From Shewanella mangrovisoli (GTDB lineage: Bacteria > Pseudomonadota > Gammaproteobacteria > Enterobacterales > Shewanellaceae), in the NCBI RefSeq assembly GCF_019457635.1, contig NZ_CP080412.1, forward strand, positions 1,178,001 through 1,242,000: a DNA stretch of 64,000 nt. The letters run 5' to 3'. Below the pieces are notes generated by a model. The model worked only from the letters and a program-made list of their open reading frames with translations. It was not told the DNA's origin and made no database searches. The first letter of the stretch is position 1; each line of letters opens with the position of its first letter. Positions 37,895 through 47,198 of this stretch are shown here, in pieces. Position numbers and translations under genes: made by a program.

Positions 37895-38410
37895 ATGATG
37901 CGTCAGCTTATTCGCACCAGCGCCATCGGTGCGTTGTTTGTGAGTTCAGCGGTATTTGCCGCGCCGAAAATGACCGTTGATTTGACCTTGCCAGAAATTA
38001 CTGAGGGTCAGTATCACAGACCCTATGTGGCGGTGTGGGTTGAGGATGCTAAGGGCCAAACCGTTAAAACCATAAGCCTATGGGTATGGGATGAGGGCCA
38101 TAAATGGCTCAAGGACATTCGTCGTTGGTGGCGTAAAGCCGGGCGTGAAGACATGAGCTTTGTCGACGGCATCGCCTCGGCGACCAAGCCTGCAGGCCAT
38201 TACAAAATTGATTGGGACTTAACGGATGATGCGGGTAAACCGCTGACGCCTGCCTCCTACACAGTGTTTATCGAAGTGGTTCGCGAGCACGGCGGGCGCG
38301 ACCTCGTGAGGCAAAACCTGGATTTAACGGCGGGGGATTTTACCGCCCAGCTACCAGCAACCACTGAAACTGGCGTGATTGATATTCGCTTAAGCGGTAT
38401 GACTCGCTAA
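37895..38410 (+). CDS. DUF2271 periplasmic protein
   Basis: A 171-residue exported protein with a signal peptide cleaved near VFA-AP. The mature domain contains YVAVWVEDAKGQTVKTISLW, KWLKDIRRWWRKAG and PAGHYKIDWDLTDDAGKPL, the DUF2271 pattern of a compact, FlgD-Ig-like beta domain. The function is unknown. The start is the ATG at 37895, with GGGAG 9 bases upstream. It is the middle gene of the PepSY-DUF2271-DUF4198 operon. Confidence 0.87.
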   Translation: MMRQLIRTSAIGALFVSSAVFAAPKMTVDLTLPEITEGQYHRPYVAVWVEDAKGQTVKTISLWVWDEGHKWLKDIRRWWRKAGREDMSFVDGIASATKPAGHYKIDWDLTDDAGKPLTPASYTVFIEVVREHGGRDLVRQNLDLTAGDFTAQLPATTETGVIDIRLSGMTR

Positions 38411-38433
38411 GCCCTGCACTTTACTGAAAGGAT

Positions 38434-39258
38434 ATGAAGATGAAACTACGTTTACTTGCTTTAGTTAGCGCGCTCTGCATCAGCCCATTGGCGAGCAGTC
38501 ATGATCGCTGGATTTTACCTAGCCACTATAACGTCTCGGCCGAAAGCCTAGAGGCGGTGTGGATCACATCCGACGTGTCCGCCAGTAACCAAGTGTTTAT
38601 GTTTGATAAACCGGTAACCGCCAGCGATGTGCGTGTGTACTTACCCGATGGCAAGCCAAGCTCCCCAAGCTCAAGCTACACAGGTGGTCGTAAATCGGTG
38701 TTCGACGTGCAATTACTGCAAGATGGTACCTATAAGTTTGAAAAGGAAGTCACGCCGAGATACTTTTCTGTTTACAAAATCAAAGGTAAAGAAGGCATGG
38801 TTCGTAGTCGACTCGATAAAAAAGCGACAGCAGCCGTGATGCCAAAGGATGCCTATGAGCTTAAAGGCTCATTAAATGTGGCGCGGGTTGAAACCTATGT
38901 GACCCGTAACAAACCCACCGATAAGGTATTAGCGCCTAAGGGTGAATACTTGGAATTGGTGCCTATTACCCATCCCGCTGATATCGTTGAAAATGAACCC
39001 GCAACACTGCAGTTTGTTTACGATGGTAAGCCTGTCGAAGGCGTGAGTGTGGCGATCATGAAGGATGGTAGCCTGTACCGTAACAAGCCGGAAGAAATCA
39101 GTTTAACTTCGGATAAAGAAGGTAAAGTGGCGATGACGCTGCCCGCAGCTGGTCGTTATCTGCTGCATGCTTCAATCGAACGTCCAAGCCCAGATAAATC
39201 GCTTGCCGATAAAACAGTTAGCGAAATCTTTTTGACCTTCGAAGCTGGGCTTGAATAA
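38434..39258 (+). CDS. DUF4198 periplasmic protein
   Basis: A 274-residue exported protein. After the signal peptide (ending near LASS) the mature N-terminus is HDRWILPSHYNV, the characteristic His-led start of DUF4198. The C-terminal part, with PATLQFVYDGKPVEGVSVAIMKDG and GRYLLHASIERP, resembles an Ig-like transthyretin-type domain. DUF4198 proteins are linked to metal uptake (NikM/CbiK-like relatives) and TonB systems; which metal is served here is unknown. It lies 23 bases after the DUF2271 gene and ends at a strong terminator. Confidence 0.88.
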   Translation: MKMKLRLLALVSALCISPLASSHDRWILPSHYNVSAESLEAVWITSDVSASNQVFMFDKPVTASDVRVYLPDGKPSSPSSSYTGGRKSVFDVQLLQDGTYKFEKEVTPRYFSVYKIKGKEGMVRSRLDKKATAAVMPKDAYELKGSLNVARVETYVTRNKPTDKVLAPKGEYLELVPITHPADIVENEPATLQFVYDGKPVEGVSVAIMKDGSLYRNKPEEISLTSDKEGKVAMTLPAAGRYLLHASIERPSPDKSLADKTVSEIFLTFEAGLE

Positions 39259-39285
39259 GCGCAGGCTTTAATGCTCCTTCTTAGC

Positions 39286-39320
39286 AATGCCCACAAGTTC
39301 GTTTGTGGGCATTTTGTTTT
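39286..39320 (+). terminator. Terminator after the DUF4198 gene
   Basis: AATGCCCACAA / TTGTGGGCATT with a 6-base loop, then TTTGTTTT. Confidence 0.88.
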
Positions 39321-39516
39321 ATCCTACTTAAGTTCGCACTATTATACTTTGGCACTAGCATCTGAGCCTGAGCTTCAGTAAGCTGCACTGGTGCATAGTT
39401 CTTGATGCATCCCAAGCGCATAACGATTAGAATAGCGCAATTCCACTCTGATTTTACTGTGTTGACCTTTAGCGTCGGCACGGGTTGCTTTTGTTTTAAA
39501 GGAGACGAAAGAAGTT

Positions 39517-39993
39517 ATGACTAAGGTTCCTATGACAGTTGTCGGTGCAGAACAGCTGCGTAAAGAGTTAGATATGCTCAAGTTTGAACGTCGCCCGAAA
39601 ATCACTGAAGCGATTGCCTCAGCGAGAGAGTTAGGCGATCTAAAGGAAAACGCGGAATATCATGCAGCCCGTGAAGAGCAAGGGATCTGTGAAGCGCGTA
39701 TTCGTGACATTGAAGGCAAACTTTCTAACGCGCAGATCATCGACGTGACTAAGATGGCGAACAATGGTCGTATCATTTTTGGTACCACTGTGACTATCCT
39801 TAATCTGGATACCGATGCGGAAGTGACTTACCGTATCGTGGGCGACGATGAAGCTAACATCAAAGAAAACCTGATTTCAGTTAACTCTCCGATTGCCCGT
39901 GGTTTAGTGGGCAAGAATGAAGGTGATGAAGTGTCGATCGCAACCCCTGGTGGTTTGACCGATTACGAAATTATTTCGGTGCAATACATCTAA
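39517..39993 (+). CDS. greA: Transcription elongation factor GreA
   Basis: Rescues backtracked RNA polymerase by stimulating transcript cleavage. It has 158 residues: an N-terminal coiled coil that enters the secondary channel, with the tip acidic residues in [20 protein letters not shown], and a C-terminal FKBP-like domain ([21 protein letters not shown]). The start is the ATG at 39517. GGAG lies 12 bases upstream and a closer GAAG is also present. It is followed by its own terminator. Confidence 0.98.
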   Translation: MTKVPMTVVGAEQLRKELDMLKFERRPKITEAIASARELGDLKENAEYHAAREEQGICEARIRDIEGKLSNAQIIDVTKMANNGRIIFGTTVTILNLDTDAEVTYRIVGDDEANIKENLISVNSPIARGLVGKNEGDEVSIATPGGLTDYEIISVQYI

Positions 39994-40027
39994 GTCTTGA
40001 TATCGCCATACTCGATTGTTTACCGAT

Positions 40028-40053
40028 AAAAAGCCGCCTAGTGCGGCTTTTTT
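40028..40053 (+). terminator. Terminator after greA
   Basis: GCCGC / GCGGC stem extended by A5/T5, loop CTAGT, followed by T6. Confidence 0.88.
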
Positions 40054-40279
40054 ATGGCCTTTTATACCTAAAATACTGCAAAATCAGAATCTTCAGCGCA
40101 CAAATTCGCAAGATGGATAAAGTTTAACTTGCCTCTAAAGCGGCCGTTACCTAAGCTGCATGCTTGGAGCTTTCTATGTATTCATCAAGGTTCTTTACGA
40201 AAGCTATCCAAGAAAGTGTGGTTTCTTCTGCAAATATTTCATCACGTAAATGGTTGCGTGTACCTTTTAGGAACTGAGT

Positions 40280-40819
40280 TTGATTAAGCACTGGCGCCAA
40301 GGATTAATGTTACTCTGTGTGTCAATCATCTTGATCGCCCATGCGGGTGGCTATGCGCCGCGCGGCTTAACCGCCCAGCAACTGCACTTGGCGCCTAAAA
40401 CGGTAGTTACAACTGCGCCTACCGCGGATACGCCGTCACTCACTGCGCAACAGAGCAAAACATCACATCACTCAACGGTACAATCGACGGCGAGCGATAG
40501 CAAAGCTGTCTGTGCTGCTGATAAGGTACTGGCCACCGATTGCTCCGAGTCAGAATTAGTCAGTCACTCGGATGATTTTAATTTTGCTCCGGCTAACTCC
40601 CAGCGTTTTATCAATCTTGTTCAGCATGATATGCGTGAAGTGAAGCCTAATTACCTGTTGGCTTTTGAGTTCGAACCTGAGCCTGCGCCCGCATTAGGGG
40701 AAAATATTCGCCTCGATGCTCGCCCGGATTGGACCCTCTTAGCCGAATCTTCACCAGCGCGGATCTCCGGCTGGAAAGTCTCCAACCTCCAATATCGCTT
40801 TAGTCAGCAAGCCGCTTAA
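40280..40819 (+). CDS. vemP: VemP-like secretion-monitoring translation-arrest peptide upstream of secDF
   Basis: A 179-residue exported protein. It has a signal sequence (MIKHWRQGLMLLCVSIILIAHAGG), a low-complexity Thr/Ser/Gln-rich middle, and a C-terminal segment ARISGWKVSNLQYRFSQQAA at residues 160-179 (R161, W165). Vibrio VemP, an export-monitoring arrest peptide that upregulates secDF2 when export is slow, has a near-identical RISGWK-x-x-N core near its C-terminus and stalls three residues before its end. Here Gln176/Gln177 occupy the comparable place. The gene sits directly upstream of a secD-secF pair, as in Vibrio. The start is the TTG at 40280, with AGGA 7 bases upstream. The motif comparison is from memory; arrest itself is inferred. 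Confidence 0.68.
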   Translation: MIKHWRQGLMLLCVSIILIAHAGGYAPRGLTAQQLHLAPKTVVTTAPTADTPSLTAQQSKTSHHSTVQSTASDSKAVCAADKVLATDCSESELVSHSDDFNFAPANSQRFINLVQHDMREVKPNYLLAFEFEPEPAPALGENIRLDARPDWTLLAESSPARISGWKVSNLQYRFSQQAA

Positions 40820-40903
40820 CTAACCGCTCCCTGTAGCAAGTTAGCAAGGCTTATCCATAACGATACCGTTTGAGTTCATCATCTGAACCAGAGGTCGTTA
40901 GGG

Positions 40904-41056
40904 ATGTCTTTGATTAAATTTGCATTTTGTCATCCGAAACCTGTACTCGATAACCTAGCATCAAAGCCTGCGGTGTGGTCGCCGAAGGTGCGACTAAATC
41001 GCATGGGATTTAAATCCATTCGGTTTAGACGGATTTTAATCGGTTATCACCACTGA
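40904..41056 (+). CDS. Possible 50-residue ORF between the VemP-like gene and secD
   Basis: The ATG at 40904 is preceded by AGAGG at about 9 bases and opens a 50-codon frame beginning MSLIKFAFCHPKPVLD and ending RILIGYHH. It is basic at its C-terminus (RLNRMGFKSIRFRR) and has no signal peptide or known motif. GAGGT of its SD can pair with ACCTC in the arrest-motif codons of the upstream gene (near 40785-40791), so it may be a regulated leader cistron. It may equally be a chance frame in the 379-base gap. Confidence 0.3.
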   Translation: MSLIKFAFCHPKPVLDNLASKPAVWSPKVRLNRMGFKSIRFRRILIGYHH

Positions 41057-41198
41057 GTTTGCTCGCATTTAGCGTTCTCCTTGTGGGATCCGTGTTTACA
41101 GGTTTCACCGTAATACAGTGATTGTTCGCTCATGTTTATTAGCACTATTTGCGCTGCAAATAGCTATTGGAGCGGGCAATATCATGCGAGTGATATCT

Positions 41199-43073
41199 AT
41201 GGATAAAATTCAGAGTAAAAAGCTGCTAAATCATTATTCAGCTTGGAAATACGTTGTGCTTATCGTCACGATTATCGTGATGTTATTTAGCGCCTTACCG
41301 ACTTGGTATGGAGAAGATGCCGCCGTGCAGGTGGGCGCTAAAGCGGGGCTTAATTTAACCCCCATCGAACTGCGGGATAAATTAAAGGCGCAGGGCGTTG
41401 ATGTTAAGCGTATCGAAGTTAAGCATGCCCAACATGGCAACGCCAACAGCTCAGAAGACGGGCAAACCCTTATTGTACTCAATGATGACAGCGAGCAAAC
41501 CTTAGTGAAGACCTTAGTGTCATCCATGGTCAGTGAGCCGAAAGAACTCACGCTGGCACTGGTGAGTGCTGCGCCAAGTTGGCTGCAAAATATGGGCTTT
41601 GAACCGATTAAACTCGGGCTCGATTTACGCGGCGGGGTGCAATTTTTGCTGGATGTGGATGTGCAGCCCGTCTATCAAGCCCAGGCCGATGCATTAGTCG
41701 AGTCCCTTAGGCAGTTTTTGCGTGACCAGCAAATTCGCGGCGCCAGTGTGCGTATTGATAGCACGCGCGATGACGCAGGGTTGCAAATTGCAATTGCATT
41801 AAATGAAGCGGCTGAATCCACTAATAATGCTCGCTCAGCCATTCGCCAGTTTATGCAACAAAGTTATCCGACTTGGCAATTAACCAATGCGGATAATGGC
41901 TTAGTCGTAAAGCTCGCTCAAGAAGAGCAAATCAAGTTACGTAATTTAACCGTGCAGCAAAACCTGCAAATTATGCGTAGCCGGATTGAGGAGTTAGGGA
42001 TTACAGAAGCCTTAGTACAGCGTCAGGGCGAACACCGTATCCGCATCGAGCTGCCCGGTGTCCAAGACCCCGCCGCTGCGAAAAACGTGATTGGTGCGAC
42101 CGCAAGCTTGGCCTTTTTTGAAGTTAAAGAATCGGGTTCAGTGAATGCGCAGGTACTGAAGGATAAATCTGGCAATCCTGTTTATGTGGCCCGCACGCCG
42201 GTATTAGGCGGCGATCATATTGTCGATGCCCGCGCCAATATTGGCGAAATGGGCATGGCCGAAGTGAACATTCACCTCGACCGAATCGGTGGCCAAAAAA
42301 TGTCGGAGTTTTCCCGTGCCAATATCGGTAAGCCGATGGCAACATCCTACAGCGAATACAGCCGGGATGAGCAGGGCAAAGCCAAGCAGACCCAAGAGAT
42401 CATTAGTGTCGCGACCATTAAATCACAGCTGGGAGATCGTTTCAGGATCACTGGCGCAGGTACTTATCAAGAGGCGCAGCAATTAGCCTTGTTGCTACGC
42501 GCTGGCTCCATGACGGCGCCTGTGACTATTGTTGAAGAACGCACCATTGGCCCAACCCTTGGCGCCGAAAACATTCAAAACGGCTTTGCAGCGCTCGGCC
42601 TTGGTATGGGAATTACCTTGCTGTTTATGGCGCTCTGGTATCGCCGTCTCGGTTGGGTGGCCAACGTGGCCTTGATTGCCAACATGGTGATCCTCTTTGG
42701 TTTGCTGGCGCTGATCCCCGGTGCAGTATTGACCTTACCCGGCATTGCCGGTCTGGTGTTGACGGTTGGTATGGCGGTCGATACCAACGTGCTGATTTTC
42801 GAGCGGATTAAAGACAAGTTAAAAGAGGGGCGCAGCTTCGCCCTAGCGATTGACACTGGCTTTGACAGTGCGTTCTCAACCATTTTCGACGCTAACTTCA
42901 CCACTATGATCACCGCGGTAGTGCTCTACTCCATCGGTAATGGCCCCATCCAAGGCTTCGCCTTGACCTTAGGTTTAGGTCTGTTGACCAGTATGTTTAC
43001 CGGTATTTTTGCCTCAAGAGCCTTAATCAACCTAGTGTATGGGCGTGATGCGCGCCGCCATGTGAGGGTATAA
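41199..43073 (+). CDS. secD: Protein translocase subunit SecD (second, VemP-linked type)
   Basis: An RND-type SecD of about 624 residues that uses the proton- or sodium-motive force to help pull proteins out of SecYEG on the periplasmic side. It has an N-terminal helix (WKYVVLIVTIIVMLFSALPTWYGED), the P1 domain with LDLRGGVQF (141-149), and a C-terminal RND core with GMAVDTNVLIFERIKDKLKEG (D528, equivalent to the essential transmembrane Asp of E. coli SecD). The start is the ATG at 41199; in-frame alternatives at 41184 (ATG) and 41118 (GTG) would add a hydrophobic stretch. It is not accompanied by tgt or yajC, so it is probably the second copy in the genome. Confidence 0.92.
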   Translation: MDKIQSKKLLNHYSAWKYVVLIVTIIVMLFSALPTWYGEDAAVQVGAKAGLNLTPIELRDKLKAQGVDVKRIEVKHAQHGNANSSEDGQTLIVLNDDSEQTLVKTLVSSMVSEPKELTLALVSAAPSWLQNMGFEPIKLGLDLRGGVQFLLDVDVQPVYQAQADALVESLRQFLRDQQIRGASVRIDSTRDDAGLQIAIALNEAAESTNNARSAIRQFMQQSYPTWQLTNADNGLVVKLAQEEQIKLRNLTVQQNLQIMRSRIEELGITEALVQRQGEHRIRIELPGVQDPAAAKNVIGATASLAFFEVKESGSVNAQVLKDKSGNPVYVARTPVLGGDHIVDARANIGEMGMAEVNIHLDRIGGQKMSEFSRANIGKPMATSYSEYSRDEQGKAKQTQEIISVATIKSQLGDRFRITGAGTYQEAQQLALLLRAGSMTAPVTIVEERTIGPTLGAENIQNGFAALGLGMGITLLFMALWYRRLGWVANVALIANMVILFGLLALIPGAVLTLPGIAGLVLTVGMAVDTNVLIFERIKDKLKEGRSFALAIDTGFDSAFSTIFDANFTTMITAVVLYSIGNGPIQGFALTLGLGLLTSMFTGIFASRALINLVYGRDARRHVRV

Positions 43074-43075
43074 CT

Positions 43076-43960
43076 ATGAAGAATCTCAATCTAACTAAAT
43101 GGCGTTATGTGTCGAGCGCTATCTCTATCTTTTTAATGTTGGCCTCTCTCACCATCATCGGGATGAAAGGCTTTAACTGGGGCTTAGACTTTACAGGCGG
43201 TGTGGTAACTGAGGTTCAGCTCGACAGAAGGATCACCAGCAGCGAGCTGCAACCGCTATTGAACTCGGCTTATCAGCAAGAGGTGACGGTGATTTCGGCC
43301 AGTGAGCCCGGACGTTGGGTATTACGCTATGCCGATACGGCGCAAAGTAATGTCGATATTGCGCAAGCCTTAGCGCCTGTGGGTGAAGTGCAAGTACTGA
43401 ACACCAGTATTGTCGGCCCGCAAGTGGGTAAAGAGTTAGCCGAGCAGGGCGGCCTTGCTTTGTTGGTGGCCATGCTGTGTATCTTAGGCTATTTGAGTTA
43501 TCGCTTCGAATGGCGTCTCGCCTCCGGTGCGTTGTTTGCACTGGTACACGACGTGATTTTCGTGCTCGCCTTTTTCTCATTAACCCAAATGGAATTTAAT
43601 TTAACCGTGCTCGCCGCCGTGCTGGCGATTTTAGGCTATTCGCTCAACGATTCGATCATTATTGCCGACCGGATCCGGGAGTTATTGATTGCTAAGCCAA
43701 AGCTTGCGGTTCAGGAGATTAACAACCAAGCGATTGTCGCGACATTTTCCCGTACCATGGTAACCTCGGGAACCACCTTAATGACGGTGGGAGCGTTATG
43801 GATTATGGGTGGCGGGCCGTTGGAAGGATTCTCGATTGCCATGTTTATCGGCATTTTAACTGGCACATTCTCATCAATATCGGTCGGGACTTCATTGCCC
43901 GAATTTTTGGGATTAACGCCAGAGCATTATAAAGTGCAAGTCATCACAGATACGCCATAA
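43076..43960 (+). CDS. secF: Protein translocase subunit SecF (second copy type)
   Basis: A 294-residue partner of SecD with six membrane spans. The conserved LDFTGGVVTEVQL (37-49), FALVHDVIFVLAFFSL and LGYSLNDSIIIADRIREL (D192) are typical of SecF. It starts 2 bases after the secD stop, so the two are translationally coupled. A symmetric terminator follows. Confidence 0.95.
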   Translation: MKNLNLTKWRYVSSAISIFLMLASLTIIGMKGFNWGLDFTGGVVTEVQLDRRITSSELQPLLNSAYQQEVTVISASEPGRWVLRYADTAQSNVDIAQALAPVGEVQVLNTSIVGPQVGKELAEQGGLALLVAMLCILGYLSYRFEWRLASGALFALVHDVIFVLAFFSLTQMEFNLTVLAAVLAILGYSLNDSIIIADRIRELLIAKPKLAVQEINNQAIVATFSRTMVTSGTTLMTVGALWIMGGGPLEGFSIAMFIGILTGTFSSISVGTSLPEFLGLTPEHYKVQVITDTP

Positions 43961-43964
43961 GTGC

Positions 43965-44006
43965 TAAAAACAAAACGGCCACTCGCTTGAGTGGCCGTTT
44001 TGTTTA
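43965..44006. terminator. Bidirectional terminator between secF and yhbY
   Basis: AAAACGGCCACTC / GAGTGGCCGTTTT (43972-43984 / 43989-44001) with loop GCTT; A- and T-rich flanks on both sides. Confidence 0.9.
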
Positions 44007-44017
44007 AGGCTGGAAAA

Positions 44018-44317
44018 TTACTTAGCTCTTGGCAGGGCAATTTTCATTTCAGGCGATTGACGATAAATCACCAGAATATGACCAATAAGTTGCACTTTTG
44101 CAGATTGAGTTTCACGTACTATGGCATCAACGATGGCATTTTTTAGCTCTCTATCGGTAGAGGCTACTTTCACTTTAATCAGTTCATGATAAGCGAGTGC
44201 GCTTTCAATTTCAGCGAGTACACCTTCAGTCAATCCATTGGCACCAAGCAGCACCACTGGCTTTAAATTGTGCGCCAGACCTTTTAAATGCTGTTTTTGT
44301 TTGGTTGTTAAGTTCAT
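44018..44317 (-). CDS. yhbY: CRM-domain ribosome-associated RNA-binding protein YhbY
   Basis: A 99-residue CRM-domain protein associated with pre-50S particles. It contains LTTKQKQHLKGLAHNLKPVVLLGANGLTEGVLAEI, with the GxxG-like loop, and ends in IGHILVIYRQSPE. The start is the ATG at 44317; a TTG three codons upstream is in frame. It diverges from rlmE, as in E. coli. Confidence 0.94.
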   Translation of the reverse strand: MNLTTKQKQHLKGLAHNLKPVVLLGANGLTEGVLAEIESALAYHELIKVKVASTDRELKNAIVDAIVRETQSAKVQLIGHILVIYRQSPEMKIALPRAK

Positions 44318-44407
44318 TTCTACCAACTTTTGCTGAGTTACTGTTGAAAAACCGCTATTCTACCCTTATATAGCCCTTGTGTAACTCTCAATTGTTGCGG
44401 ATTTTAA

Positions 44408-45037
44408 ATGTCAGGTAAAAAACGTACGGCCAGTTCCACCCGTTGGATGCAGGAACACTTTGATGATCATTATGTCAAACTAGCACAGAAACGGGGATTG
44501 CGTTCTCGCGCTGCGTTCAAGCTTGAGGAACTCCAGGAGAAGGACCAATTGATCCGCCCAGGTATGACCGTGGTGGACTTAGGTGCGGCTCCAGGTGGTT
44601 GGTCTCAAATAGCCGTCAAGCTGACGGGAGATAAAGGTAAAGTTATCGCCTGTGATATTTTGCCAATGGATCCCATCGTCGGCGTGGATTTCTTGCAAGG
44701 GGACTTTCGTGAAGAGAAAGTACTCGAAGCATTGCTAACTCGCGTCGGTGCGGATAAGGTTGACGTTGTATTGTCTGATATGGCGCCTAACATGAGTGGT
44801 TCCGATGGTGTCGATCAACCGCGCGCCATGTATTTAGTCGAACTGGCGTTAGATATGTGTCATCAAGTATTGGCACCTAACGGCAGTTTTGCGGTCAAAG
44901 TCTTTCAGGGGGAGGGGTTTGACGAATATATGAAGGCGGTAAAAGACGCATTCAAAGTAGTAAAAACACGTAAACCGGACTCGTCGCGGGCACGCTCCCG
45001 TGAAGTCTATCTTGTGGCGACAGGGTACAAGTTGTAG
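44408..45037 (+). CDS. rlmE: 23S rRNA (uridine2552-2'-O)-methyltransferase RlmE
   Basis: The heat-shock methyltransferase (FtsJ/RrmJ) that methylates U2552 in the ribosomal A-loop. It has 209 residues, with SAM motif [19 protein letters not shown], the catalytic K-D-K-E set around residues K38, D124 ([10 protein letters not shown]), K164 ([14 protein letters not shown]) and E199, and the tail SRAREVYLVA type (here [11 protein letters not shown]). It is followed by ftsH in the same order as E. coli. Confidence 0.97.
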   Translation: MSGKKRTASSTRWMQEHFDDHYVKLAQKRGLRSRAAFKLEELQEKDQLIRPGMTVVDLGAAPGGWSQIAVKLTGDKGKVIACDILPMDPIVGVDFLQGDFREEKVLEALLTRVGADKVDVVLSDMAPNMSGSDGVDQPRAMYLVELALDMCHQVLAPNGSFAVKVFQGEGFDEYMKAVKDAFKVVKTRKPDSSRARSREVYLVATGYKL

Positions 45038-45081
45038 TACCCTAGCGTTAATCATCGCAAGACTTTATGAGGTCTAGTAAT

Positions 45082-47040
45082 TTGAGTGACATGGCAAAAA
45101 ATCTAATACTCTGGGTTGTCATCGCCGTTGTGCTGATGTCAGTGTTTCAGGGTTACTCCCCCTCTTCTTCGTCATCGCAGAAGATGGATTATTCTACGTT
45201 CCTAGACAATGTTCGTGATGGACAAGTCGCCAGTGTTGAAGTGAAAAGTGACCAACGTACTATCGAAGGTTCTAAGCGCACGGGCGAAAAATTCACGACC
45301 ATTATGCCACTGTATGACCAAGATTTAATTAATGATCTTGACCGTAAAGGCATCACCATGAAAGGCCAAGAAGCCGAAGAATCGGGTTTCTTAACCCAGA
45401 TCTTTATTTCTTGGTTCCCGATGTTGCTGCTGATTGGGGTATGGATTTTCTTTATGCGCCAGATGCAGGGCGGCGGTGGCAAAGGCGCTATGTCCTTTGG
45501 CAAGAGCAAAGCCAAGCTGATGAGCGAAGATCAAATCAAGACCACTTTTGCTGACGTTGCAGGCTGTGATGAAGCCAAAGAAGAAGTGAAAGAGCTGGTC
45601 GATTATCTGCGTGATCCAACCAAATTCCAAAAACTGGGTGGCCGTATTCCAACGGGCGTGCTCATGGTTGGCCCACCAGGTACAGGTAAAACCTTACTTG
45701 CTAAAGCGATTGCTGGCGAGTCAAAGGTACCTTTCTTTACCATTTCAGGTTCTGACTTCGTAGAAATGTTCGTCGGTGTCGGTGCATCCCGTGTACGTGA
45801 CATGTTCGAACAGGCGAAAAAATCAGCCCCTTGTATTATCTTCATCGACGAAATCGATGCTGTAGGTCGCCAACGTGGCGCTGGTTTGGGTGGCGGTCAC
45901 GATGAGCGTGAGCAAACCCTTAACCAAATGCTGGTTGAGATGGACGGCTTCGAAGGTAATGAAGGGATTATTGTGATTGCGGCGACCAACCGCCCAGACG
46001 TATTGGACTCTGCGCTGCTGCGTCCAGGTCGTTTCGACCGTCAAGTGGTTGTGGGTCTACCGGACGTTCGCGGTCGTGAGCAAATCCTTAAAGTGCATAT
46101 GCGTAAAGTGCCACTTTCTGAAGATGTGAAAGCAAGCGTAATTGCCCGCGGTACCCCAGGTTTCTCTGGTGCTGATTTAGCTAACTTAGTTAACGAAGCG
46201 GCTCTGTTTGCGGCGCGTGGTAACCGCCGTGTTGTCGGTATGGAAGAATTCGAGCGTGCAAAAGACAAGATCATGATGGGTGCTGAGCGCCGCTCTATGG
46301 TGATGTCAGAAGCCGAGAAAGAAATGACGGCATACCACGAAGCGGGCCACGCGATTGTGGGCTGTTTAGTGCCAGAGCATGACCCTGTGCACAAGGTAAC
46401 CATTATCCCGCGTGGTCGTGCGTTGGGTGTGACCTTCTTCTTACCTGAGGCCGATGCGATTAGCCAAAGCCGTCGTAAGTTAGAAAGCCAAATTTCGGTT
46501 GCCTACGGTGGTCGTTTAGCCGAAGAGCTGATCTACGGTAGCGACAAAGTGTCTACAGGCGCTTCGCAAGACATTAAATATGCAACATCGATTGCCCGTA
46601 ACATGGTGACCCAGTGGGGCTTCTCCGACAAACTCGGTCCATTACTCTATGCCGAGGAAGAAGGTGAAGTGTTCTTAGGTCGTAGCATGGGTAAAGCCAA
46701 GGCGATGTCCGATGAAACCGCGACGGTTATCGATGCCGAGGTGAAAGCCTTTATCGATAAGAACTATGGCCGTGCTAAGCAAATTCTGCTGGATAACATC
46801 GATATTCTGCATTCGATGAAAGACGCGCTGATGAAGTATGAAACCATTGACTCACTGCAAATTGACGATTTGATGAACCGTCGTGAAGTGCGTCAGCCTG
46901 CCGATTGGCAAGCGGATGACAATGGTTCAAACGACAAAGGCAATGGCAAAGGTGAACCTACCGTTAAAGTCGACGAAGTGGTAAAGACCGCTCCCGTTGA
47001 GGCAGAGCTGAAAGATGCCGATGAGTCACCTGTTAAGTAG
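45082..47040 (+). CDS. ftsH: ATP-dependent zinc metalloprotease FtsH
   Basis: A membrane-anchored AAA+ protease controlling membrane-protein quality, LpxC and sigma32 levels in related bacteria. Two N-terminal helices flank a periplasmic domain. The AAA module has Walker [14 protein letters not shown], Walker [13 protein letters not shown] and a second region of homology ([20 protein letters not shown]). The zinc site is HEAGH, followed by the third ligand region. The C-terminal tail is acidic and Lys/Asp-rich, and not conserved. The start is uncertain: the TTG at 45082 has GAGG 9 bases upstream (652 residues), the ATG at 45091 gives the E. coli-like MAKNLILW, and 45067 is unlikely. Confidence 0.97.
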   Translation: MSDMAKNLILWVVIAVVLMSVFQGYSPSSSSSQKMDYSTFLDNVRDGQVASVEVKSDQRTIEGSKRTGEKFTTIMPLYDQDLINDLDRKGITMKGQEAEESGFLTQIFISWFPMLLLIGVWIFFMRQMQGGGGKGAMSFGKSKAKLMSEDQIKTTFADVAGCDEAKEEVKELVDYLRDPTKFQKLGGRIPTGVLMVGPPGTGKTLLAKAIAGESKVPFFTISGSDFVEMFVGVGASRVRDMFEQAKKSAPCIIFIDEIDAVGRQRGAGLGGGHDEREQTLNQMLVEMDGFEGNEGIIVIAATNRPDVLDSALLRPGRFDRQVVVGLPDVRGREQILKVHMRKVPLSEDVKASVIARGTPGFSGADLANLVNEAALFAARGNRRVVGMEEFERAKDKIMMGAERRSMVMSEAEKEMTAYHEAGHAIVGCLVPEHDPVHKVTIIPRGRALGVTFFLPEADAISQSRRKLESQISVAYGGRLAEELIYGSDKVSTGASQDIKYATSIARNMVTQWGFSDKLGPLLYAEEEGEVFLGRSMGKAKAMSDETATVIDAEVKAFIDKNYGRAKQILLDNIDILHSMKDALMKYETIDSLQIDDLMNRREVRQPADWQADDNGSNDKGNGKGEPTVKVDEVVKTAPVEAELKDADESPVK

Positions 47041-47055
47041 CGGTTGTTAATTGAA

Positions 47056-47086
47056 AGAGAACCCCGTTAAGGGGTTTTCTTGTTTT
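47056..47086 (+). terminator. Terminator after ftsH
   Basis: AACCCC / GGGGTT with a 5-base loop and the tail TTCTTGTTTT. Confidence 0.8.
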
Positions 47087-47198
47087 ATCTTGCTAGAAAA
47101 TTGACTGCGCTGTCATTCAATATAAATCAGTCACATGAGTGAACAGCGCAGAAAACGGATGAAACGCGCTAGCAAGCTGTCCCAAATGGAGTCAATGC

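Noticed and set aside
46041..46403. Antisense 120-codon frame in ftsH
   Set aside because: Opposite a fully conserved AAA+ protease; a shadow frame.
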